Assembly: GCA_013141115.1 (NCBI GenBank)
Contig: JABFRP010000004.1
Coordinates: 310,001-374,000 of the forward strand
Source: Ferruginibacter sp.
GTDB lineage: Bacteria; Bacteroidota; Bacteroidia; Chitinophagales; Chitinophagaceae
Direction of reading: 5' to 3'
DNA: 64,000 nt
Within the stretch, counting starts at the first letter, position 1; each line of letters starts with the position of its first letter. The notes below the pieces were generated by a model, which was not told the origin of the DNA, searched no databases, and saw nothing but the letters and a program-made list of their open reading frames with translations. Shown piece after piece: positions 28,034-36,004 of this stretch. The position numbers and the translations under genes are program-made.

Positions 28034-29056
28034 ATGAGAAAAGTAACCAGTTTGTTTATTTCTCTTTCAATCAGTTTAGCAATTTTTGGACAGACTGGAT
28101 CAGAAGAACTACAAAGGGATGTAGCCTTTTATAATGCTGTTAATAAATGGTTTTCTGCCTGGAAATTGGTAAGTAAAGACATTTATAAAATTAACCAGGT
28201 TAGACCTGTTGAATTTGTATTTTTTGACAAAAAATATGTTTACTCAACATCTAGTATTACCATTAGGAATGGCATCTCTGTTAAAGGGTGTAATTTAATT
28301 AACTTGAATTTAAAGTGGAAAAAAGCATTGCATAATGATACACTTACTTTTCCGGATAAATCTGTTGTTCCAATTAACTTAATGTCTTTTGCGGCTCAAA
28401 TACCCGGAGACAGTAATAAATCATTTTTTGTAATGCCATTGCCAGGTTTTTGGGCGGAGTCAGGAGTTACAAGCAAAGAATTAGGGTTGGAAAATCTGAT
28501 AACAGGGATTTTTTTACATGAATTTTCTCACTCACAACAAATGCGGAATTTTGGAAAAAAAATCACAGTGTTTGAACAACAAAATAATTGGGGAGTTGAA
28601 TTTAATGACGATGTGGTACAAAATATTTTTAGTAAAGACACAGTATATTGTGAATACAATAAAAAAGAAATAGGGCTTTTTTATAATTCGATAAAAAGCA
28701 ATGTATTAAATAAGGGGTTAGTAACAGCAGGTTTAGGGATGTTGAAAAAAAGACAGAATGAATATTTTACAGGGAGATACAAAAATTTGGAGCAAATCGA
28801 TAATTTCTTTCTTACAATGGAAGGAATTGGACAATACTCAATGTATTTATGGTTAATACATTCAAAAGGAGGCAATATAAAACGAGAAATTGCTATTGAA
28901 GGCGTAAGGCGTGGTGGCAGGTGGTGGTCGCAAGACGAGGGGTTTGTTTTGTTTTTAATTTTGGAAAAATTAAAAACATCCAAATCGTGGGCAAAGGATA
29001 TGTTTGGCAACAAAACAGAAGACGTAATAGTATTAATTGAAGACCTGGTAAAATAA
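28034..29056 (+). CDS. Secreted HExxH-containing protein, putative metalloprotease
   Basis: A 340-residue exported protein with a signal peptide (about 1-20, ending IFGQ). A gluzincin-type zinc motif is present: H162-E163-F-S-H166 within FLHEFSHSQQM, with acidic residues further on (for example E273-G in TMEGIGQYSMY) that could be the third ligand. The rest does not match a family I can name. It is plausibly a periplasmic or secreted peptidase. It is divergent from the sigma/FecR operon, and it could be a target of that sigma factor, but no operator is visible. Confidence 0.68.
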   Translation: MRKVTSLFISLSISLAIFGQTGSEELQRDVAFYNAVNKWFSAWKLVSKDIYKINQVRPVEFVFFDKKYVYSTSSITIRNGISVKGCNLINLNLKWKKALHNDTLTFPDKSVVPINLMSFAAQIPGDSNKSFFVMPLPGFWAESGVTSKELGLENLITGIFLHEFSHSQQMRNFGKKITVFEQQNNWGVEFNDDVVQNIFSKDTVYCEYNKKEIGLFYNSIKSNVLNKGLVTAGLGMLKKRQNEYFTGRYKNLEQIDNFFLTMEGIGQYSMYLWLIHSKGGNIKREIAIEGVRRGGRWWSQDEGFVLFLILEKLKTSKSWAKDMFGNKTEDVIVLIEDLVK

Positions 29057-30265
29057 CACCAAAAATGCTGCCTTTAATTGGTGAATAGGGTAGTTGGCGT
29101 GTTTTGAATAAGCAGCTATTCTAAAATATGCAGTGGTTTTCATCTAAACCATTCCGCTTAGGCTTTACCGCAATTCTGAACTTTCATTGTTTTAATAACT
29201 ACTAAGGATTGGATGTCTTATTCCGGTCAGGCAATTCTATATATATCGAATTCTTAAACAGAGTTTAGACAAAAGACTTCTGTACTTGTTAATCAGATTT
29301 TTGCTATTTATACTATCTGCAGGCTTAAGCAACTTTGCAATATAAAACGGTTTTGTAATCATGTTTAGAGCGTTTGGGAAATAATTAACTACTTCAACTT
29401 TTACAAGCGTTTTTTATTTGAGCAGAACATTTTTTGTAACAAATATTTCAAATCAAAGCATAGCTTATTTGTGAAAAGTTTTAATGACAAATACAGTATA
29501 TTGAAATGAAATTCAACTTTCCTGCGGCAAAGTTTTTGCATGTGTGTATTTCAACTTCCTGCTTTTTGTATATCCAAACTGTCATTTCGTAGATTAAATG
29601 ACTGATGATGCAGCAGTTTGGTTTTATTTTATATCAAAGATAAAAACATAAACCTAGTATTTCATTACACAACCCAATAGTAATTCATGTCGGTTTTGTT
29701 TGTCGCTCTTTTTTACAATTGCACAAAAAATGGATACTGTAATTATAACGACAGAAAATATCAGCGCAAGCACACTTCAGCAAGGAATGCTCTGCTGTCT
29801 GGTGTATTTTAAAACTAAAAAGGATGTTCATAAGTATACTAAATAAATTGGGGATAAGAAAAATTAAAAATTCTTTTTTAATGCACAATTTGAAATGATT
29901 TCTACTCTGGAATGGGAAGAAAAAGATTCCGCTAAACATACTGGCAAATTGATCTGCAATGCAAAAATTATGCTACCTCTTAAACATGCTTTTTGATAGA
30001 AGTACCAGGGTAGGACTATTATAGACTTTGAAACGAAAACACTATAAGGCAACGGTAGCATTCTAACAGACACAGACGCTTTATAACAAAAGAAGGTGCA
30101 ATTATTTGTTGTTTTTTATACAAGACGAAAAGTGAACCAAAGAGGTTTTTGGATAAGCAAGAAAACAAAAAGATATTAAGCCTTAAACTTTTATAAATAG
30201 GATAGTTTATAGGTATAGTTAGTGTGAGAATTAATAGAGAAAACAGAATTTTAAACTAAATAATA
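29057..30265. other. 1.2-kb gene-free spacer
   Basis: The longest stretch in the window without a supportable gene. All reading frames are short and lack conserved motifs, AT content is high, and I found no tRNA, repeat unit or insertion-sequence end. It may hold decayed sequence or regulatory DNA for the beta-helix gene downstream. Confidence 0.5.
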
Positions 30266-32707
30266 ATGCATAAAATTTTACTTACGATTAGTGCTTTTAT
30301 CTGTATAGGGTTATCTGTCTACAGCCAGGTAACTTATTATGTTGATGTTACCCGATCCAACAATACAGGGGCAGGCACCAGTTGGGCTACTGCAAAAAAA
30401 GATTTACAAATTGCTATAAATACTGCCACTGTGGGAGATCAGATATGGGTTAAAGCAGGTACTTACTTACCCACTCATGACCCTTTCGCAAATGCCGCTC
30501 CGACAAATAATCGGGACAAAACATTTACACTAAAGAACGGTGTAAAAATTTATGGTGGGTTTGCAGGAAATGAAACACTATTAAGTCAGCGAAACTGGCA
30601 AACTAACGTTACTACTCTTAGTGGAGATTTAGGAGTGGTAAATACGCTTACAGATAATGCCTACCATGTGGTAATAGCTGTTGCTGTAGGTGGAACAGGT
30701 TTGGATGGGTTTACTATATCCAAAGGGTATGCAGTAAGTACACAAACATCAATTACGGTTAGTAGCCGTGTAATTGAAAGATACAAGGGAGGTGGAATTT
30801 ATAATACAGGCTCTGCAGCCAATTTTTATAATTGTATCATTAAAGGGAATAGTGCAGATTGTACTGATGGGAATGACGATGCCTGGGGAGCTGGGGTGTT
30901 GAATGACAATTGCTCATCTATTTTTAATAATTGTGTAATTGATGGGAATTCTTTTCTTACTGGTGGCGGTAGTTTTGGTGTTTTTGGGTCGGGAATGTTT
31001 ATGATAGCGGTATCTGGTGTTTGTACCATAACTAATTGTGCATTTATAAATAATACAAGTGGTTCTGGTTTTATTGATGGTTCAAAAGGAGGAGCTTTAT
31101 ATCTAAACGCAGGTTCAAATGCCATAACCAATTGTATCTTTTATAACAATACATCACAAAATGGTGCAGCTATTTATTCTGGCGGAGCTGCGGCAAATAT
31201 ATCTTCTGTTACAAATTGCACATTTGCTAATAATACTTCTTCATTTGCAGGTACAACGTTTTCGGGTTTTGGCAAAGCAACATTTAAAAACTGCATTTTA
31301 TGGAATAATGCACCTACAAGTAGTTCTGTAGCAGGAAGAGATGAAATTTACAGCCCGGAAACGAACCCGGTAAATCAGCCCAGTTTTATAAATTGTATTG
31401 TAAGAGATGCAAGCGGTAGTCCGTTATCTGTTGTAAATACTAATATGAGCAACTCTTTAAACAGTAATCCGCTTTTTACAAACTTTACAGATGGCGATGG
31501 CGCAGATAATATTTTTATGACGGCAGATGATGGGTTACGATTGCAATGCAGCTCTCCTGCAACAGGAGCAGGAACTGGTGTTACCCCAACTGTTGATATA
31601 TTGAACTTGCCCCGCACTGCAATCATTGATATAGGAGCTTATGAAGGTGGACATACCTCTACTGCTTTTAATGCAATACCGTCAATTAATACTACTGTAC
31701 AACTTGCACAAAATGCCTCAGGAGTTACGCACTACTCTGATTGCGGTAATAAATTGGTTGAAGTTCAATCTGGTGGAACATATACAGTAGGTGGAACAGT
31801 AACGGCAAAAGTATGGATAGAAAGTACTCAGCCATCGAACTTTGTAAAACGGCATTTTGAAATAATACCACAGATAAATGCAACAACAGTAACAGGAAGG
31901 GTAACACTTTATTTTAAACAGCAGGAATTTATCGATTTTAATGCAATAAATACTGTAAAGCTACCAACAGGCCCTGCTGATGCGGCGGGAATTGCAAATA
32001 TCCAAATAGAAAAAAGAGGAGGCACGAGTAGTGATGGTACAGGCCTGCCGGGTACCTATTCAGGCACGATACAAACCATCAATAACGCAGCCCTGTTTGT
32101 ATCATGGAATGCTATTGCCACAAGATGGGAAATTAGTTTTGATGTAACTGGCTTTAGTGGATTTTTTGTAAAGACGCAGTCGTCGGTATTACCCATCGGA
32201 AGCCTTTATTTTTCAGCGGCCAGATTTGCTTCCTGCAATGATTTACAATGGCAAACTGAGGATGAAATAAATACGAAAGAATTTGTAATAGAAACAAGTA
32301 CTGATGGGATATTGTTTACTGCATTGGCAACAAAACAAGCTGCTGGAACGGGAAATAATCGCTATAGATTTAATGACTGTTCAGTTGCTACTGGTAAAAT
32401 ATTTTACAGATTAAAAATACTGGACGATAATGGATTTTTTTTCTATAGCTCAATTGTAAAAGTGAACAACAAATCCAATCTGTCAATAAGCATGTATCCC
32501 AACCCGGCCAAAAACAGGGTATCCATTATTTCAGCTGATATGTCTTTGTTAAATACGTTTGTTAAGGTTACGGATGCGGGTGGAAGGTTGGTGATGCAAG
32601 AGGAGATTACCAGCCTCCCCCATTCGTTACTTATCGGCAAATTGCCCAATGGAATTTATTTTGTACATTTCGTAAATAGCACCATTTTAACCTTGATAAA
32701 AGAGTGA
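30266..32707 (+). CDS. Secreted right-handed beta-helix protein with T9SS C-terminal sorting domain
   Basis: An 813-residue cell-surface protein. A signal peptide (1-20) is followed by the typical YYVDVTRSNNTGAGTSWATA opening of parallel beta-helix proteins of Bacteroidota, then coils with repeated NC-x-(I/F)-x-N-N patterns (about 150-370). A middle region (about 480-640) is beta-sandwich-like. The C-terminal ~75 residues are a Por/type IX secretion sorting domain (SMYPNPAKNRVSI, GRLVMQEEI, LPNGIYFVHF). It should be exported by T9SS and attached or released at the surface. Adhesin or polysaccharide-binding roles are possible. It is a single gene. Confidence 0.87.
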   Translation: MHKILLTISAFICIGLSVYSQVTYYVDVTRSNNTGAGTSWATAKKDLQIAINTATVGDQIWVKAGTYLPTHDPFANAAPTNNRDKTFTLKNGVKIYGGFAGNETLLSQRNWQTNVTTLSGDLGVVNTLTDNAYHVVIAVAVGGTGLDGFTISKGYAVSTQTSITVSSRVIERYKGGGIYNTGSAANFYNCIIKGNSADCTDGNDDAWGAGVLNDNCSSIFNNCVIDGNSFLTGGGSFGVFGSGMFMIAVSGVCTITNCAFINNTSGSGFIDGSKGGALYLNAGSNAITNCIFYNNTSQNGAAIYSGGAAANISSVTNCTFANNTSSFAGTTFSGFGKATFKNCILWNNAPTSSSVAGRDEIYSPETNPVNQPSFINCIVRDASGSPLSVVNTNMSNSLNSNPLFTNFTDGDGADNIFMTADDGLRLQCSSPATGAGTGVTPTVDILNLPRTAIIDIGAYEGGHTSTAFNAIPSINTTVQLAQNASGVTHYSDCGNKLVEVQSGGTYTVGGTVTAKVWIESTQPSNFVKRHFEIIPQINATTVTGRVTLYFKQQEFIDFNAINTVKLPTGPADAAGIANIQIEKRGGTSSDGTGLPGTYSGTIQTINNAALFVSWNAIATRWEISFDVTGFSGFFVKTQSSVLPIGSLYFSAARFASCNDLQWQTEDEINTKEFVIETSTDGILFTALATKQAAGTGNNRYRFNDCSVATGKIFYRLKILDDNGFFFYSSIVKVNNKSNLSISMYPNPAKNRVSIISADMSLLNTFVKVTDAGGRLVMQEEITSLPHSLLIGKLPNGIYFVHFVNSTILTLIKE

Positions 32708-33187
32708 TGACAGACTTATAATCAATCAGAGCTCTATCTGAAAATATTTTTCGCTTCATTCATTCTTGAAATTTATAATAATGAAGTGTAGTGTGTGCTT
32801 ATAAAATAATTAAGTTCTAACCAAATTCGCATTGGATATTTTTTCTGTAACTTCTTTTTGAGATATCAAACCTAATCAAGATGGTGCTATCATAATTCCA
32901 TATATAGATATGGTTACTTACAATTTTTTTGCCTCTTGCCGCAAAAAGATCTCTTTATTCAATTCAGGAAAAAATATTTGAGCAATCGTTTTTTTTATTT
33001 TTTTAAATTAGCTCGTAAGTAAAAAAACGTTGTCTGTAAGATATAAGCTGCACTTTGTAGATTTTCTTTTTTTTGCAGCCTAGGATAAATGAAATTCATC
33101 TTTTAAATATCAGTAAGTTGATTTCAGATATTCAGTGTAGTCTGTTTTTTACAGGTTGTATAAAGTTTAAACCAAAATATAATAATA
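32708..33187. other. Spacer
   Basis: About 480 AT-rich bases between two plus-strand genes. It must carry the promoter of the barrel protein gene. No feature stands out. Confidence 0.4.
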
Positions 33188-33724
33188 ATGAAAAGGATTT
33201 ATTTAACAGGGGTTTTATTTATTGTAACAAATTGCAGTATCAATGCTCAAAGTAGTACAGGTTTTGAAAAAGGGGATAAATTATTAAACATTGGTATCGG
33301 TGTAAACTCTTATTACAATGAAGGTTTTCCTATCGGTGCGTCGTTTGAAGTTGGAATTTCTGATGTTATAAGTGTAGGAGGGAATGTAGATTACCTGGGT
33401 AGTAAATACAATTACGGCTCGGGGCTAAATTACAAGTTTACTACTCTCTATATAGGAGCAAGGGGATCATACCATGTTAATGATTTGTTGAACATTAATA
33501 ACGAAAAAATTGATCTGTATGCTGGTGCTACCATTGGATTCAGGAATTTTTCGTTTAAAGATAATTTTAGTTCAACTGGGCTGGGTAGCAGCTATTCTAA
33601 CGGTGTGTTTTTTGGAGGATACGTTGGTGGCAAATATTATTTCCACAATAAATTGAGTGTCTTTACAGAGTTGGGGGCGATTGGCTCCACCAATGCAAGG
33701 CTGGGTTTAGGATTTAAGTTTTAA
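33188..33724 (+). CDS. Outer-membrane beta-barrel protein, unknown
   Basis: A 178-residue exported protein with a signal peptide (about 1-20, ending INAQ). Regular amphipathic strands with Gly/Tyr-rich turns end in the aromatic C-terminus LGLGFKF, as expected for a BamA-inserted eight-strand barrel. It looks like the generic outer-membrane beta-barrel (OmpA-like barrel without the peptidoglycan domain) set of Bacteroidota. No substrate can be proposed. Confidence 0.8.
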   Translation: MKRIYLTGVLFIVTNCSINAQSSTGFEKGDKLLNIGIGVNSYYNEGFPIGASFEVGISDVISVGGNVDYLGSKYNYGSGLNYKFTTLYIGARGSYHVNDLLNINNEKIDLYAGATIGFRNFSFKDNFSSTGLGSSYSNGVFFGGYVGGKYYFHNKLSVFTELGAIGSTNARLGLGFKF

Positions 33725-34406
33725 TTATTAATATGAAATCTTAATGTATTTACTAAAGTATTTTTTGTGCTACATAGAGATGTTTTGAATTTTGCTGAAA
33801 TATCAATTTAAAATATAGGCGACACAATTTTAAGATACAAACATACTTTTAACAAGGGGCATTTTCTATATAAATCGTAGTGGTAGTATTTACTAGAGGG
33901 GATATAATGTTAAGTCGAATCGAACCCATTATACCCTCTCTTCTTTAGCAGACAAGCACAATAGTAAAAACGCCTATTTAAATTTCATTAATAGTATAAA
34001 CAACTTAACGCACTATCCGGCAAAAAGAATCCTATTTACCACAAATCGAAAATATATCAGTTGTAAAGATTGCATAAATGCAAAACAAATAAAGTATTGC
34101 GAGTGCATTTATTTTAAGTTTTAAGGTTTGTTTTTAAAAGCAGGAGTAACGATCTGTTAACTCCTGCTCTACGGAAACTATCTGCTAATTATTGAAAAAT
34201 TCCTTTTATAGCCAAAGGACATACAATTGACTCTTGTTTACCGCATGTATAAACATACAGAAAATGTTTTGTGCAAATTGATGATATTCATTTATAAAAC
34301 TAAATTCATTTTGTATTGGCTTAATAGAGTATTTATAAAAAAAATGAAATAAAATTTTACTCTCACCCAACCTTTATTTAGTTTGACAGGTATTGACTAA
34401 AATAAC
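33725..34406. other. Spacer with a hairpin
   Basis: A gene-free stretch of 680 bases. It contains the imperfect hairpin at 33896-33940, listed separately. The rest is AT-rich with no supportable coding frame. Confidence 0.45.
33896..33940. repeat. Imperfect inverted repeat with tRNA T-arm-like loop
   Basis: The left arm GAGGGGATATAATG and right arm CATTATACCCTCTC pair with one bulge around a loop of about 17 bases. The loop includes GAATCGAACCC (33917-33927), the reverse complement of GGGTTCGATTC, which recurs at 35286-35296 in the tRNA-like fragment. It may be a transcript end, a small structured RNA or a relic. The pairing is seen directly and the meaning is open. Confidence 0.45.
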
Positions 34407-35012
34407 ATGTATATGAAGAGCTTTATTTTAGTGTTGGGCTGTTTTTTGATTTCTACAACAAAAAGTATTGCTCAAAAATCAGTTTTATTTGAAATTGGTG
34501 TTACTTACTTAAGCAATAATCAGCCTAATCCAACAAATCTTTACAATTTTGGTGCATTTACCTTTAATACAAGATATTTTATAACAAAAAGTGATAACTC
34601 AGCAATTGCACTTGAAGCCCCATTTTCTTTTACTACTAAATTTAACAAAGGCAAAATAGTACTTATAGGGCTACAAACTCCGTTACTATTAACTTATAGT
34701 ATTGGTGCAGGGGCTTCCTGCAATCAGAGTTACAAAAAGATGGGCTATACAATTGGTGCAGGTGTGTCCTGGTTTTATCAGCAGGCCAAGTCTAAAAAAG
34801 ATGAGTTGGTAACTTACAGTGAATCACTATTTCAGTTAGGCCCTATTGTAAAGGTCGGTATTAGATTTCCGATTAAATCATTTAGGCTTTTTAATGAAAA
34901 TGGCAAGGATGTTTATCCCGGCTTAGCGGTTAACTTATTGCCTCAGTTCAATTTAAGCAACAATAAAAATAATATTGGCTCAGTATCACTAATGCTTGGT
35001 ATTACATTTTGA
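34407..35012 (+). CDS. Secreted barrel-like protein, unknown
   Basis: A 201-residue exported protein. Two start codons lie close together (34407 and 34413), and the second gives the cleaner signal peptide (MKSFILVLGCFLISTTKSIAQ). The mature part has alternating strands with turn-rich loops (SNNQPNPTN, NNKNN) and ends in LMLGITF, consistent with an outer-membrane barrel. No named family is recognised. It is the last accessory-type gene before the tRNA-like junction at 35.28 kb. Confidence 0.7.
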   Translation: MYMKSFILVLGCFLISTTKSIAQKSVLFEIGVTYLSNNQPNPTNLYNFGAFTFNTRYFITKSDNSAIALEAPFSFTTKFNKGKIVLIGLQTPLLLTYSIGAGASCNQSYKKMGYTIGAGVSWFYQQAKSKKDELVTYSESLFQLGPIVKVGIRFPIKSFRLFNENGKDVYPGLAVNLLPQFNLSNNKNNIGSVSLMLGITF

Positions 35013-35282
35013 TATGGTTTTGCAAAAAAGTAAGATAGTATTAAATCAAACTATTCGCTATTGGGATATATTTTAATACTCTAAATCAGCGATTTTATTA
35101 TAGGTGCTGGATGATGAGCAATAAAAAGGCCCGTTGTTTTTATGAAATGTGTAGTAAAGGACTGACTTTTCTTGTATTTGTGGTATAGCTTTACAGCTAA
35201 TAGTAAAGATAATTTTGGGTGAGTGATTCGGTGAGTAGAAATTTTAAACCGTTCAAAATATTGATTTTAAGCTTGATTTGCT

Positions 35283-35310
35283 GAAGGGTTCGATTCCCCC
35301 TGTAGCTCCA
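35283..35310 (+). other. Fragment resembling the 3' end of a tRNA or tmRNA (possible attachment-site scar)
   Basis: GGGTTCGATTCCCC (35286-35299) has the T-loop consensus TTCGATT with flanking G/C stem bases, and TAGCTCCA (35303-35310) is a typical acceptor 3' strand with discriminator A, of the alanine tRNA or tmRNA type. Two extra bases lie between arm and acceptor in the best fold, and the 5' three quarters of a tRNA is missing. Integrases commonly use the 3' end of tRNA or tmRNA genes, so a leftover copy of an attachment site is the leading reading. Chance resemblance is less likely but not excluded. Confidence 0.55.
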
Positions 35311-35317
35311 TCCAATT

Positions 35318-35350
35318 AAAAAACGTTGCAATTTTCTTGCAACGTTTTTT
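35318..35350. terminator. Palindromic terminator, 14-bp stem, 5-base loop
   Basis: The arms at 35318-35331 and 35337-35350 are perfect reverse complements (core AACGTTGCAA), with loop TTTTC and an A-run and T-run at the outer ends. It lies just beyond the stop of the trehalose gene (35360, minus strand) and can act in both directions. Confidence 0.85.
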
Positions 35351-35359
35351 AATATCAAA

Positions 35360-36004
35360 TCAATTTTTCTCTTGTCTTCCAAATGATGGATAAGGTACAA
35401 TATGTATCAGTTTGTCCAGCATTTTAGTGATCAATAGTTTAGAAGGCAGGTTGCGTAATAAAGCCCTTGCCTCTGTTGAATTATTAAAATGAAATGCTGC
35501 TGCAGATTTGTTGGTGCCTATTTTTACGGTAATGCCAAAGGGTTTGGTTACTTTAAACATATCTTCATCAGTAACATCATCACCAATGGCCATAATAAAA
35601 TTATAATTACCTGCATTGATCAATGCTAATGCTGCTTTGCCTTTATTTACCTCGCTGCTTTTTATTTCAATTACTTTATTGCCCTGCAGCATTTGCAATG
35701 GCAGGTCAGATAATAAATAACGGATATTGCCCATCAGCTCATTGGCTTTAAATTCGCCGAGGCTATTTTCGGCACCCCGGTAATGCCAGGCCAGCGAATG
35801 TGATTTCTCTTCTACAAAAGCGCCGGGAGCCCTGTCCGAATATACCTGTAATATAGGTAACAGTTGTTTTTTCCAATCTGCATTAAACTGAATTTTTTTC
35901 CTGCCATTTACCGCCGGATGGTTTATACCACACCCCATGTTCTGCCACCATATCCAGATCCATTTTTCCAAACCATGCTTCCATAGTAGTATGCTGCCTG
36001 CCAC
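35360..36004 (-). CDS. Trehalose-6-phosphate phosphatase domain, detached by frameshift from the synthase
   Basis: The C-terminal HAD-type phosphatase (OtsB-like) half of a fused synthase/phosphatase. It dephosphorylates trehalose 6-phosphate. Sequence from about 35898 to the stop matches the family, including GDDVTDEDMF (HAD motif IV) and FVEEKSHSLAWHYRGA. The first ~35 residues of the open frame (36004-35899) overlap the synthase frame and are not real coding. The HAD motif I (LLDYDGTL) and VIISGRQ lie in the other frame upstream, so this piece alone lacks its nucleophile. One base removed from the A7 run (35893-35899, T on the plus strand) would join both frames. Confidence 0.75.
   Translation of the reverse strand: MAGSILLWKHGLEKWIWIWWQNMGCGINHPAVNGRKKIQFNADWKKQLLPILQVYSDRAPGAFVEEKSHSLAWHYRGAENSLGEFKANELMGNIRYLLSDLPLQMLQGNKVIEIKSSEVNKGKAALALINAGNYNFIMAIGDDVTDEDMFKVTKPFGITVKIGTNKSAAAFHFNNSTEARALLRNLPSKLLITKMLDKLIHIVPYPSFGRQEKN

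Larger units (their letters stand above)
35013..35359. other. Junction spacer with tRNA-like fragment and terminator
   Basis: Between the last gene of the AT-rich left half and the trehalose gene. It contains the tRNA/tmRNA 3'-end-like fragment at 35283-35310 and the palindrome at 35318-35350. Upstream of the fragment there is no 5' acceptor strand (such as GGAGCTA or GGGGCTA) within 100 bases, so no intact tRNA is present. Confidence 0.6.

Noticed and set aside
29685..30073. Minus-strand frames in the 1.2-kb spacer
   Set aside because: Short, overlapping each other, with no start context or motif; composition looks like translated AT-rich noncoding DNA.
35200..35310. A complete tRNA gene ending at 35310
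   Set aside because: No 5' acceptor strand, D-arm or anticodon arm can be placed in the 80 bases upstream; only the T-arm and acceptor-like 3' part is present.
35883..36004. Programmed -1 frameshift at the A7 run of the trehalose gene
   Set aside because: Joining the two frames needs +1 or -2, which the common A-rich -1 slip does not give; error, mutation or transcriptional slippage fit better.
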